Assembly (NCBI RefSeq): GCF_012530535.1
Contig: NZ_CP051299.1
Coordinates: 1,798,001-1,862,000, forward strand
DNA length: 64,000 nt
DNA from: Microcella flavibacter
Lineage (GTDB): Bacteria; Actinomycetota; Actinomycetes; Actinomycetales; Microbacteriaceae
Direction of reading: 5' to 3'
The translations under genes and the position numbers were made by a program. Below the pieces are notes generated by a model. That model was not told where the DNA came from, made no database searches, and saw nothing but the letters and a program-made list of their open reading frames with translations. Below are positions 16,756 through 24,788 of this stretch, piece after piece (positions within the stretch are counted from its first letter, which is position 1; each line of letters begins with the position of its first letter).

Positions 16756-16836
16756 GGACGGCGGGGCGGCGGGGCAGACAGTGGACGGCGGGGCGGCCGG
16801 GCAGACAGCGGACGGCGGGGCGACCGGGCGAGCAGG
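16756..16836. repeat. 27-bp tandem repeat, three near-identical copies
   Basis: Units 16756-16782, 16783-16809 and 16810-16836 each start GGACGGCGGGGCG and differ by a few bases. It looks like a minisatellite rather than coding sequence. Confidence 0.85.
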
Positions 16837-16882
16837 CAGGCAGCACGGCGGCGGGCAGGCGGGGACGCGCGGCCGGCGCCCG

Positions 16883-18307
16883 CTACGGCCCGGCGGCGGG
16901 GTCGCGCGGGTCGGCGGTCTCGTCGGGCTCGCGCCGCGCATCCCGATTGGTGATGCCGACGGCGGAGATCAGCCCGCCGACGACGAGCAGACCCGCGGTG
17001 AGGAGGAGTCCGCGGTCGAGCCAGGCGCCGTCGATGCGCGTGCCGATGAGGGCGCCGAGGAGGGCGATGGCGACGAGTCCGGCGACGCGGGAGACGGCGT
17101 TGTTGATCGCCGAGGCGATGCCCGAGCGGCGCTCGTCGACGGCGCCCAGGATCGCCGCCGTGAGCGGGGCGACCGTCATCGTGAGCCCCAGACCGAGCAC
17201 GAGGATGCCGGCGAGGGCCTGCCCGACGTAGTCGAAGGGCTGCTCGATCGCGAGCAGCATCGCGAAGCCCGCCGCGGCGATGATCGGCCCCGCCGCCATG
17301 AACCAGCGGCTGCCGAAGCGGCCCGCGAGGGATCCGAACCACGACGACAGGGCGATGTTGAGCACCGTCACCGGCAGCAGCACGAGCCCCGCCTGGGTCG
17401 CGCTGAGCCCCGCCCCCTGCTGCAGGTATATCGGCACGACGAAGGTGCCGAGCGAGAGCGCCGCGTACACCGCGACCGTCGCCGCGTTGCCGGCCGCGAA
17501 GTTGCGCGAGCGGAACAGGCCCAGCGGCATCATCGGATGAGCGGTGCGGCGCTCGCGCACGATGAAGCCCGCCAGGCTCAGCACGCCGAGCGCGAGCGGC
17601 ACGAGCACGACCGGGCTGCCCCAGCCGAAGTTGGCCTGCTCGATGAGCGCGAAGACCACGCCGCCGAGGCCGACCGCGCCGAGCACGGCGCCCCACCAGT
17701 CCACCGGCGTCGAGCCGCGGGGCGCATCGGCGCGCAGGCCGCGCATGAGCACGAGGGTCACGGCGATCGGCACGACGTTGATCACGAAGACCCAGCGCCA
17801 GCTCGCCAGGTCGGTCAGCAGCCCGCCGATGACGGGGCCGGCGATGAAGGCGGCCGAGGTCCACGCCGTCCACACGCCGATCGCCGTCGCCTGCGCGCGG
17901 CCGCGGTGGGCGGCCGTGATGAGCGCGAGCGAGCTCGGCACGAGCAGCGCCCCCGCGACGCCCTGCAGGGCGCGGGCGACGATGAGGAACTCGGCCGTGG
18001 GCGCCAGCCCGCACAGCAGCGAGGTGACCGCGAAGCCGAGCAGCCCCAGCCGCAGCACGAGCAGCCGGCCCCACAGGTCGGAGAGCGAGCCGGCGAGCAG
18101 GATGAGCGCGCCGAGGGTGATGAGGTACGCGTCGACCACCCACTGCTGCACCGGCAGCCCGCCGCCGAGCTCGGCGCTGATCGCGGGCAGGGCGACCGTG
18201 ATCACCGTGCCGTCGAGGAAGGCCACGAAGGCGGCGAGGATCGCGACCGCGAGCACCCGCCGGTCGAGCGTGCTCGAGGCGGGCGCGGGGCCGCTGGTGA
18301 CCGTCAT
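16883..18307 (-). CDS. DHA2-type MFS drug/metabolite exporter
   Basis: Proton-driven exporter of the DHA2 (EmrB/QacA) group, 474 residues and about 14 membrane helices. The first helix carries the group motif FLDGTVITVALPAI; motif A is LAGSLSDLWGRLLVL; motif C-like GPVIGGLLTDLASWRWVF follows. The ATG at 18307 (MTVTSGPAP) is the sensible start: the much longer open frame upstream runs antisense through two real genes. No regulator is adjacent. The substrate is unknown. Confidence 0.9.
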   Translation of the reverse strand: MTVTSGPAPASSTLDRRVLAVAILAAFVAFLDGTVITVALPAISAELGGGLPVQQWVVDAYLITLGALILLAGSLSDLWGRLLVLRLGLLGFAVTSLLCGLAPTAEFLIVARALQGVAGALLVPSSLALITAAHRGRAQATAIGVWTAWTSAAFIAGPVIGGLLTDLASWRWVFVINVVPIAVTLVLMRGLRADAPRGSTPVDWWGAVLGAVGLGGVVFALIEQANFGWGSPVVLVPLALGVLSLAGFIVRERRTAHPMMPLGLFRSRNFAAGNAATVAVYAALSLGTFVVPIYLQQGAGLSATQAGLVLLPVTVLNIALSSWFGSLAGRFGSRWFMAAGPIIAAAGFAMLLAIEQPFDYVGQALAGILVLGLGLTMTVAPLTAAILGAVDERRSGIASAINNAVSRVAGLVAIALLGALIGTRIDGAWLDRGLLLTAGLLVVGGLISAVGITNRDARREPDETADPRDPAAGP

Positions 18308-18339
18308 GCGCCGAGTCAACCACCGCGGCGAGCGCCGAG

Positions 18340-18345
18340 TACAGT
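18340..18345 (+). promoter_or_regulatory. Leaderless -10 box of the KhtT-like gene
   Basis: TACAGT ends 7 bases before the GTG at 18353. Confidence 0.5.
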
Positions 18346-18352
18346 GAGCCGC

Positions 18353-18853
18353 GTGGGCGTGCGCATCGAGAAGGTCGACCTGCCGGGCATCGGCACCCGG
18401 CACGACGTCGTCACCGAGCAGGGCCGGCGCATCGGGGTGGTCTCGCACCGCTCCGGCGAGCGGCAGCTGGCCGTGTACGACGAGCGCGATCCCGACGCCT
18501 GCCGCGACTCGATCCGGCTCTCGGAGGACGAGGCCGTCGCCCTCGCCGACGTGCTGGGGGCATCCGTCATGCTGGGCCGGCTCGCCGGGATCCGCGAGCA
18601 GGCCGCGGGGCTGTTCACCGAGCAGCTGCTGCTGCCGGCCTCGTCGCCCTTCGTCGGCGGAACCCTCGGCGACACCCGCGCCCGCACGCTGACCGGCACC
18701 TCGATCGTCGCGATCGTGCGGGACGACGTCGTCATCCCCTCCCCCACCCCCGCGGTCGGGCTCGAGGCCGGCGACACGCTCGTCGTCGTCGGCGAGCGCC
18801 CCGCACTCGAGAGCCTCGCGCGGCTGCTCGCCGACGGCGCCCTGCCGGGCTGA
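18353..18853 (+). CDS. TrkA-C domain regulatory subunit of a K+/H+ antiporter (KhtT-like)
   Basis: Cytosolic regulator of 166 residues. The N-terminal half (VRIEKVDLPGIGTRHDVVTE) is typical of KhtT-like proteins and the C-terminal half is an RCK_C (TrkA-C) domain with GTSIVAIVRDDVVIPSP and GDTLVVVGE. Family members bind nucleotide ligands and gate the partner antiporter. Its gene ends 3 bases before the antiporter gene. The start is GTG, 7 bases after a TACAGT box. Confidence 0.88.
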   Translation: MGVRIEKVDLPGIGTRHDVVTEQGRRIGVVSHRSGERQLAVYDERDPDACRDSIRLSEDEAVALADVLGASVMLGRLAGIREQAAGLFTEQLLLPASSPFVGGTLGDTRARTLTGTSIVAIVRDDVVIPSPTPAVGLEAGDTLVVVGERPALESLARLLADGALPG

Positions 18854-18856
18854 TCG

Positions 18857-20050
18857 GTGCACGAGACGACGCTGCTCCTCATCGAGGTCGGCGCGCTCCT
18901 GCTCGCCCTCGGGCTCCTCTCGCGCCTCGCCGACCGCATCGGCGTCTCCCCCATCCCGCTGTACCTGCTCATCGGGCTGGCGCTCGGCGAGGGCGGCATC
19001 GTGCCGCTGCAGGAGAGCGAGGAGTTCTTCGCCATCGGCAGCGAGATCGGCGTCATCCTGCTGCTGCTCATGCTCGGCCTCGAGTACACGGCGGTCGAGC
19101 TCGTCGCGAGCCTGAAGCGGTCGCGGCGGGCGGGGCTCATGGATGCCCTGCTCAACGCCGTCCCCGGTGCGGCGATGGCCCTCATCCTCGGGTGGGGCCC
19201 GGTCGCGGCGGTCGCCCTCGCGGGCGTCACCTGGGTGTCGTCCTCCGGCGTCGTGGCGAAGATCATCCGCGACCTCGGCCGCCTCAGCAACCGCGAGACG
19301 CCGACGATCCTGTCGATCCTCGTCATCGAGGACCTCGCGATGGCGTTCTACCTGCCCGTGCTCTCGGCGCTCGTCATCGGGGCGGGCCTCCTCGCCGGCG
19401 CGACGGCCCTCGTCATCGCGGTCGCCGTCGCCTCGCTCATCCTGTTCCTCGCCCTCCGTCACGGGCGCATCGTGTCGGCGCTGTTCTCGCCGCACCACGG
19501 GGAGTCGCTCGTGCTCGGCGTGCTCGGCCTCACCATGCTCGTCGCGGGCATCGCCCAGCAGGTCAACGTCTCGGCCGCGGTCGGCGCCTTCCTCGTCGGC
19601 ATCGCGATCTCGGGCCAGGTGGCGCACTCGGCCGAACGGGTGCTCACGCCGCTGCGCGACCTCTTCGCGGCGGTGTTCTTCGTCTTCTTCGGCATCGCCA
19701 CCGACCCGGCCGACATCGTGCCGGTGCTGCTTCCGGCCGCGGTGCTCGCCGTTCTGACCATGGCGACGAAGACGGCCACGGGATGGCTGGCCGCGCGCGA
19801 GGCCGGCATCGCGGTGCCCGGCCGGTGGCGCACGGGCCTCACCCTGACGCCGCGCGGCGAGTTCTCGATCGTCATCGCGACCCTCGCCGTCGCCGCGGGC
19901 GTCGAGCCGCAGCTCGCGCCGCTCGCCACGGCCTACGTGCTGCTGACGATCGTCGGAGGGTCGCTGCTCGCCCGGGTGCCCGACACGGCCTGGTTCCGGG
20001 AGCGGACGACGCCGGTCCGACCGGCGGCGTCCGCGCCCGCTGCGCCCTAG
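18857..20050 (+). CDS. CPA2-family cation:proton antiporter (KhtU-like)
   Basis: Membrane antiporter of 397 residues with about 12 helices, moving K+ (or Na+) against H+. Family segments include LYLLIGLALGEGGIVPL, GVTWVSSSGVVAKIIRDLG, ILVIEDLAMAFYLPVL (the ED ion-site region) and a late LTPRGEFSIVIA. It lacks its own C-terminal RCK domain because the partner gene just upstream supplies it. GTG at 18857. Its stop overlaps the stop of the convergent LLM gene within the sequence CTAG. Confidence 0.92.
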   Translation: MHETTLLLIEVGALLLALGLLSRLADRIGVSPIPLYLLIGLALGEGGIVPLQESEEFFAIGSEIGVILLLLMLGLEYTAVELVASLKRSRRAGLMDALLNAVPGAAMALILGWGPVAAVALAGVTWVSSSGVVAKIIRDLGRLSNRETPTILSILVIEDLAMAFYLPVLSALVIGAGLLAGATALVIAVAVASLILFLALRHGRIVSALFSPHHGESLVLGVLGLTMLVAGIAQQVNVSAAVGAFLVGIAISGQVAHSAERVLTPLRDLFAAVFFVFFGIATDPADIVPVLLPAAVLAVLTMATKTATGWLAAREAGIAVPGRWRTGLTLTPRGEFSIVIATLAVAAGVEPQLAPLATAYVLLTIVGGSLLARVPDTAWFRERTTPVRPAASAPAAP

Positions 20051-21108
20051 CGGGCGGGGACGGCCTCGGCGACGAGCTCGCGCACCATCGGGATGACGCG
20101 CTCGCCGTAGAGCTCGATCGCGTGCAGCAGGTCGGCGTGCGGCGTCGGGCCGGTCGCGTACTTGAGGTCGAAGCGCTGCAGGCCGAGGGTCGTGACGGTG
20201 GTCGCGATCTTGCGCGCGACCGTCTCGGGCGAGCCCACGTAGAGCGAGCCGTGCTCGATCTCCTCCAGGTAGTGCGCGTGCGTCGTCGGGCCCCAGCCGC
20301 GCTCGCGGCCGATGCGCGAGAACGCCTGCTCGTAGTTCGGCCAGAACTCCTCGCGGGCCTGCTCGTCGGTGTCGGCGATGAAGCCGGGCGAGTGCACGCC
20401 CACCGGCTGGCGCGGCATCTCGAGCTGGTCGAGCGCGCGGCCGAACAGGTCGACGTAGGGCGCGAAGCGGGCGGGGTCGCCGCCGATGATGGCGAGCATC
20501 ATGGGCATGCCGTAGCGCGCCGTGCGCACGACCGACTCGGGGCTGCCGCCGACGCCGACCCAGGTGCGGATGCCGTTCTCGGTCTTCGGGTAGATCTCGA
20601 CGCCGTCGAGCGGCGGGCGGATGCTGCCGGCCCACGTCACCGGCCCCTCCTTGAGCGCCTCGGCCAGCAGGTTGAGCTTCTCCTCGAAGAGCACCTGGTA
20701 GTCGCTGAGCTCGAGGCCGAACAGCGGGAACGACTCGGTGAACGAGCCGCGCCCGACGATGATCTCGGCCCGGCCGTTCGAGATGGCGTCGATGGTCGCG
20801 AAGCGCTGGAACACGCGGATGGGGTCGTCCGAGCTCAGCACCGTGACGGCGGAGGAGACGGTGATGCGCTCGGTGCGTGCGGCGATCGCCGAGAGGATGA
20901 CGTCGGGGGCCGAGACGGAGTAGTCGTCGCGGTGGTGCTCGCCGATGGCGAAGGCGTCGATGCCGACCTGGTCGGCGCGCACGCCCTCCTCGACGACGTC
21001 GCGGATGACCTGCGGGTAGCTCACGGGGCGCCCCTCGGCGTCGTGGCTGACGTCGCCGAAGGTGTTGAGCCCGAACTGCAGCTCGGAAGGGTTCACGATC
21101 TCGGTCAT
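20047..21108 (-). CDS. LLM class flavin-dependent oxidoreductase
   Basis: Luciferase-like flavin oxidoreductase of 353 residues with an (alpha/beta)8 barrel. The N-terminus QFGLNTFGDVSHDAEG and the segments FAIGEHHRDDYSVSAPD and IVGRGSFTESFPLFG fit the group. Such enzymes use FMN or F420; which one cannot be told here. No pathway neighbour is visible. Its unusually AT-rich promoter on the same strand reads TTCGAT, 17 bases, TAGAAA (21163-21135). Confidence 0.9.
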   Translation of the reverse strand: MTEIVNPSELQFGLNTFGDVSHDAEGRPVSYPQVIRDVVEEGVRADQVGIDAFAIGEHHRDDYSVSAPDVILSAIAARTERITVSSAVTVLSSDDPIRVFQRFATIDAISNGRAEIIVGRGSFTESFPLFGLELSDYQVLFEEKLNLLAEALKEGPVTWAGSIRPPLDGVEIYPKTENGIRTWVGVGGSPESVVRTARYGMPMMLAIIGGDPARFAPYVDLFGRALDQLEMPRQPVGVHSPGFIADTDEQAREEFWPNYEQAFSRIGRERGWGPTTHAHYLEEIEHGSLYVGSPETVARKIATTVTTLGLQRFDLKYATGPTPHADLLHAIELYGERVIPMVRELVAEAVPAR

Positions 21109-21134
21109 GGGGGGGCATCCGTCCTCTCGCGTGC

Positions 21135-21163
21135 TTTCTATGCAAACGTATCAAACTATCGAA
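21135..21163 (-). promoter_or_regulatory. Promoter of the LLM oxidoreductase gene
   Basis: -35 TTCGAT (21163-21158), 17-base spacer, -10 TAGAAA (21140-21135). The spacer holds two near-repeats, GTTTGATA and GTTTGCATA, in an AT-rich patch that may bind a regulator. Confidence 0.5.
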
Positions 21164-21164
21164 C

Positions 21165-21191
21165 CGCGGGATGCTCCGCCCTATTCCCGCG
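21165..21191 (-). terminator. Hairpin after pdxH
   Basis: 7-bp perfect stem CGCGGGA/TCCCGCG with a 13-base loop, about 20 bases past the pdxH stop. Confidence 0.5.
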
Positions 21192-21211
21192 CGCCGACCG
21201 CGCCTTCCCGG

Positions 21212-21883
21212 CTACGGCTGGATGCGCTCCCGCCGCCACTCGCCGCCCTCGGTGCGGGTGTACACGAGCCGGTCGTGCAGGCGCGAGGTGCGCCCCTGCC
21301 AGAACTCGATGCGGTGCGGCACGATGCGGAACCCGCCCCAGCGCTCCGGCCGCGGCACCGTCTCCTCGCCCTCGAAGCGCTCCTCGGTGTCGCGCACCTT
21401 CTGCTCGAGGGCGTCGCGCGAGTCGATCGGCTGCGACTGGTCGCTCGACCAGGCGGCGATCTGCGCGCCCCGCGGACGGGCGGAGAAGTAGGCGTCGGAG
21501 TCCTCCTGCGCCACCTGCCGGGCCTCGCCGGCGATGATCACCTGGCGGTGCAGCGAGTACCAGGGGATGACCGCGGAGACCGTCGGGTGGGCGAGCAGGG
21601 CGCGGCCCTTGCGGGAGGTGTAGTCGGTGTAGAAGGCGAAGCCCCGGGCATCCGCCCCGCGCAGCAGCACGGTGCGGATGGAGGGAGCGCCGTCGGGATC
21701 GATCGTGCCGAGCACCATGGCGTTCGGCTCGTAGACCTTACGCTCGGCCGCCTCGGTCATCCAGGCGAGGAACTGCTCGAGCGGGTCGGCCGCGGCGTCC
21801 GACTCCTCGAGCGCCTCCGATCCGTAGTCGGTGTGCGTGCGCAGCGCGGAGTCGAGGGGGTCGGGGACGGCGTCGTGGCTCAT
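21212..21883 (-). CDS. pdxH: Pyridoxamine 5'-phosphate oxidase
   Basis: FMN enzyme that oxidises pyridoxine/pyridoxamine phosphate to pyridoxal phosphate. 223 residues. Family segments are NAMVLGTIDPDGAPSIRTVL, FAFYTDYTSRKGRAL, YSLHRQVIIAGEARQV and the C-terminal FWQGRTSRLHDRLVYTR. The ATG at 21883 is preferred over the in-frame GTG two codons earlier because a TACGCT box ends exactly 6 bases before it. The next gene upstream encodes a PLP-dependent decarboxylase, a fitting neighbour. Confidence 0.95.
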   Translation of the reverse strand: MSHDAVPDPLDSALRTHTDYGSEALEESDAAADPLEQFLAWMTEAAERKVYEPNAMVLGTIDPDGAPSIRTVLLRGADARGFAFYTDYTSRKGRALLAHPTVSAVIPWYSLHRQVIIAGEARQVAQEDSDAYFSARPRGAQIAAWSSDQSQPIDSRDALEQKVRDTEERFEGEETVPRPERWGGFRIVPHRIEFWQGRTSRLHDRLVYTRTEGGEWRRERIQP

Positions 21884-21889
21884 GGCCAC

Positions 21890-21895
21890 AGCGTA
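21890..21895 (-). promoter_or_regulatory. Leaderless -10 box of pdxH
   Basis: TACGCT (reverse strand), 6 bases before the ATG at 21883. Confidence 0.55.
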
Positions 21896-21973
21896 GGCGC
21901 GCCGTGCCGCGAAGCCGCCGAGATCCCGCTCCGCATCGGCTCCGCCGTCGAGCGGGGGATGCCGCGCCCGCGA

Positions 21974-23398
21974 TCAGGCCATCGAATCGAGGATGCCCGT
22001 CAGATCGTCGAGCGTCGTCAGCGGGTTCACGATCGCGAAGCGGGCGTTCGTGCGCCCGGCGTGCGAGCTCGGAACGACGAAGGCCCGCTGCTCCTCCAGC
22101 AGCCCGGCCGACCACGCGGCGTAGTCCGCGGGCTCCCAGCCCACCCGCTCGAACACGACGACGGAGAGCTGCGGGGCGCGGACGAGCCGCAGGTACGGCC
22201 GTTCGGCGATGTCGGCGGCGGCGGCGTGCGCGAGTTCGATCGAGGCGCCGATCGCCGCCCGGTACGCGGCGGCGCCGAAGGTCGCGAGCGAGAACCACAG
22301 CGGCAGCCCGCGCGCGCGACGGGTGAGCTGCACCGAGAAGTCGCTCGGGTTCCACTCGCTCGCGCCGGTGAGCGCGTCGAGGTACTCGGCGTGCTGCGTG
22401 TGCGCGAGGCGCGCGATCTCGGGATCCCGGTAAATCAGAGCGCAGGAGTCGAAGGGGGTGAAGAGCCACTTGTGCGGGTCGACGATGAGCGAGTCGGCGG
22501 CCTCGACGCCGGCGAAGCGGTGCCGGGCCTCGGGGGCGAGCGCGGCCGCGAGCCCGTAGGCCCCGTCGACGTGCAGCCAGAAGTCGTGATCGGCCTTGAG
22601 CGCGGCGATCGAGGCGATGTCGTCGACGATGCCGAAGTTGGTGGAGCCGCCCGTCGCGACGACCGCGATGACGGCCTCGCCGTGCTGCTCGAGCACGGGC
22701 CGCACCTGCTCGCCCGTGAGCATGCCCGTCTCGCCGACCGGCACGGCGACGACGTCGACGTCCATGACCCGCGCCGCGGACGCGATCGAGGAGTGCGCCT
22801 CGGCGCTGCCGACGATGATCCAGCGGGCCGGGCGCGGGCGGCCCGCGGCCGCGAGCGCGCGGGCGCGGTGGTCGCGCGCGGCGACGAGGGCGGAGAGGTT
22901 GCCGATCGTGCCGCCCTGCACGAACACGCCGCCCGAGCCCGTCGGCAGCCCGAGCTCGCGCCCGAGCCAGTCGAGCACCTCGTTCTCGGCGAACACGGCG
23001 CCCGAGCCCTCCATCCACGATCCGCCGTACACGGCGGTCGCCGAGACGATGAGGTCGAAGGCCGTCGCCGCCTTGGTCGGCGCCGAGGGGATGAACGAGA
23101 GGTAGCGCGGGTGGTCGGTCGTGATGCAGGCGGGCGCGAGCACGTTCTCGAACAACGCGAGCGCGCGGCGGCCGCCGATGCCCTCCTCGCCGATGCTGCC
23201 CGAGGCGAGCCGGCGCAGCTCGACGGGCGTCATCGGCTTGTCGAGCGGGCTCTGCTCGCCCAGGATGCGGCGCTGCGCGTAGTCGAGCACCATGTCGACG
23301 AGCGCGGTGGTCTCCGCGGTGACGGCGTGCATGCGGGTCGCATCCGGGCCCGCGGGGGCAGGAGCGGGGCGGGCGGAGCGCGGCTCGGAGCGGGTCAC
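21974..23398 (-). CDS. Group II PLP-dependent decarboxylase
   Basis: Aromatic- or acidic-amino-acid-type decarboxylase of 474 residues. The PLP lysine sits in DSLIVDPHKWLFTPFDSC; other family segments are GGVFVQGGTIGNLSAL and FWLHVDGAYG. GTG at 23398 is chosen because GAGAGG lies 8 bases upstream; ATG at 23332 (MHAVTAET) is an alternative. The substrate cannot be read from sequence; tyrosine, tryptophan, DOPA or 2,4-diaminobutyrate are all possible for the fold. A second, divergent group II decarboxylase is at 57761-59167. Confidence 0.88.
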   Translation of the reverse strand: MTRSEPRSARPAPAPAGPDATRMHAVTAETTALVDMVLDYAQRRILGEQSPLDKPMTPVELRRLASGSIGEEGIGGRRALALFENVLAPACITTDHPRYLSFIPSAPTKAATAFDLIVSATAVYGGSWMEGSGAVFAENEVLDWLGRELGLPTGSGGVFVQGGTIGNLSALVAARDHRARALAAAGRPRPARWIIVGSAEAHSSIASAARVMDVDVVAVPVGETGMLTGEQVRPVLEQHGEAVIAVVATGGSTNFGIVDDIASIAALKADHDFWLHVDGAYGLAAALAPEARHRFAGVEAADSLIVDPHKWLFTPFDSCALIYRDPEIARLAHTQHAEYLDALTGASEWNPSDFSVQLTRRARGLPLWFSLATFGAAAYRAAIGASIELAHAAAADIAERPYLRLVRAPQLSVVVFERVGWEPADYAAWSAGLLEEQRAFVVPSSHAGRTNARFAIVNPLTTLDDLTGILDSMA

Positions 23399-23524
23399 GG
23401 CGCTGTCCTCTCGGACGGGGCGGGGTCGCATCGACCGCCGCCGCGGCGCGCCGCCCCGCGGATCGGGACAGCGGGCGCCGGATACGACGAAACCCCGGCC
23501 GGAACCGGGGCTCGCATCGCATCG

Positions 23525-23600
23525 TGGTGGACCTGAGGGGATTCGAACCCCTGACCCCCTGCATGCCATGCAGGTGCGCTACCAGCTGCGCCACAGGCCC
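23525..23600 (-). tRNA. tRNA-Ala (anticodon GGC)
   Basis: Complete 76-base cloverleaf with CCA encoded. The anticodon loop is ATGGCAT, giving GGC. The acceptor stem GGGCCTG/CAGGTCC contains the G3-U70 wobble pair, the classic alanine identity element. Confidence 0.97.
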
Positions 23601-23712
23601 GCAGCCGGCGCATTCCTGCGCCGACAACTCCCTCAGCGTAGTACATCGGTGCGGCCCGCTCCAATTCGAGCGGTGCGTCGCGATCGCCGATGCGCGGCGA
23701 GGGGATGCCCGC

Positions 23713-24108
23713 TCAGTCGAACAGCTCGCTGAGCCAGTTCTTGCGGCGATTGTGCGGGTAGCCCTGCTGCCCGTACCCCTGCTGGCCGTAGCCCTGCTGC
23801 CCGTAGCCCTGGCCGTACCGCGGAGCGGAGCCCGGCGAGTTCGAGCCCCAGCGCTGCGGGTAGCCCGGCTGCGCGTAGCCCGCGGGCGGGAAGCCGCCCG
23901 GCTGCTGCGGCGGCACGTTCTGCGGCAGGTCGACCCGCGGCGCGGCCGGGGCTGCGGCGGCCGGCGGCGCGATGGCCCCGGCGCGCTCGATGATCTTGTC
24001 GAGCTCACCGCGGTCGAGCCACACCCCGCGGCACTGGGGGCAGTAGTCGATCTCGATGCCGTTGCGGTCGCTCATGACGAGCGTGGAGTCGTCGGTGGGG
24101 CATTTCAT
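23713..24108 (-). CDS. Zinc-ribbon (zf-TFIIB) protein with GYGQQ repeats
   Basis: 131 residues. An N-terminal zinc ribbon has MKCPTDDSTL and DYCPQCRGVWLDRGELDKII, where three of the ligands (Cys, Cys, Cys) are clear. A Pro/Ala/Gly linker follows, then three tandem GYGQQ units and a basic end HNRRKNWLSELFD. The tail DNA has a 15-bp period. The ATG at 24108 places the ribbon at residue 1. The function of this common small protein is not known. Confidence 0.85.
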   Translation of the reverse strand: MKCPTDDSTLVMSDRNGIEIDYCPQCRGVWLDRGELDKIIERAGAIAPPAAAAPAAPRVDLPQNVPPQQPGGFPPAGYAQPGYPQRWGSNSPGSAPRYGQGYGQQGYGQQGYGQQGYPHNRRKNWLSELFD

Positions 24109-24200
24109 GGCTCGAGCATCCCCCGCCGCGCTAAGCGCCGGCTGTGGGCGAGCTGGACGGCGACGACGGTCGGACGGCGATGACGGCGAGCCGGGCGCGG

Positions 24201-24206
24201 CAGGAT
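24201..24206 (+). promoter_or_regulatory. Leaderless -10-like box (CAGGAT)
   Basis: CAGGAT ends 6 bases before the GTG at 24213. It differs from TAGGAT only at the first base. Confidence 0.4.
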
Positions 24207-24212
24207 GGTCGA

Positions 24213-24788
24213 GTGCAGCCATCCCCCGTCACCGTCTCGATCACCCGCACCGTGCCGCCCGACCGCGCCCGCGAGTTCGCCGCCTGGGCCCGCGCGGGCG
24301 AGGAGCTCATGAGCCAGAGCCCCGGCTACCTCGGCTCGGGCTGGGTGCGCCCCGACCCCGCCTCGGAGGAGTGGCACATGCTGTTCCGCTTCGTCGACGC
24401 CGAGAGCCTCGCGCTGTGGCAGGCCTCGAGCGAGCGCGCCTGGTGGATCGGGGCCGTCTCGGGGCTCGCCGAGAAGGCGCGCGAGGAGTCGCGCACCGGC
24501 ATCGAGGGCTGGTTCGACGAGCCCTCGACGGTCGAGGTCGTCACCGCTCCCCCGACGCCGCCGCGGTGGAAGCAGATGATCGCGATCTTCCTGGTCTTCT
24601 ACCCGCTGAGCTTCGGCGCGAACGCCGCGCTCGCCCCGCTGGTCGGCGACTGGCCGCTCGCCCTGCGCGTGCTCGTCACCGTCGTCGCGGTGACGCCGGT
24701 CATGACCTACCTGGCGCTGCCGTGGATCACCCGGCTGCTGCGCCCCTGGCTCACGCGGGGTCTGTCGCGGGGTCTGCGGGCGCGCTGA
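24213..24788 (+). CDS. ABM-domain protein with C-terminal membrane helices
   Basis: 191 residues. Residues 1-105 form an antibiotic-biosynthesis-monooxygenase (ferredoxin-like dimeric) domain: VTVSITRTVPPDRAREFAAW, MSQSPGYLGSGWVRP, MLFRFVDAESLALWQASSE. Two hydrophobic helices follow (about 125-145 and 150-170: IAIFLVFYPLSFGANAAL, LVTVVAVTPVMTYLALP). Such ABM-membrane fusions are widespread and uncharacterised. The last 38 bases overlap the end of rsfS on the other strand. Confidence 0.82.
   Translation: MQPSPVTVSITRTVPPDRAREFAAWARAGEELMSQSPGYLGSGWVRPDPASEEWHMLFRFVDAESLALWQASSERAWWIGAVSGLAEKAREESRTGIEGWFDEPSTVEVVTAPPTPPRWKQMIAIFLVFYPLSFGANAALAPLVGDWPLALRVLVTVVAVTPVMTYLALPWITRLLRPWLTRGLSRGLRAR

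Larger units (their letters stand above)
16284..16882. other. Non-coding, repeat-rich intergenic region
   Basis: About 600 bases between two convergent genes. It is full of simple repeats: CCCCGCTCCG-type runs near 16300, a 21-bp direct repeat (16388-16429), a large palindromic element (16614-16676) and a 27-bp tandem repeat (16756-16836). Frames that cross it are low-complexity and overlap these repeats, so I call no gene. Confidence 0.7.

Noticed and set aside
16883-21154. A 1423-codon open frame on the reverse strand
   Set aside because: Only its last 474 codons (from 18307) encode a protein family (DHA2 exporter). The rest runs antisense through the KhtU-like gene and out of frame through the LLM gene, with Arg/Gly/Asp-rich shadow composition.
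21145-21166. Possible second SOS box before the LLM gene
   Set aside because: ATCGAAC is present but the matching right half GTTCGA is absent at the required distance.
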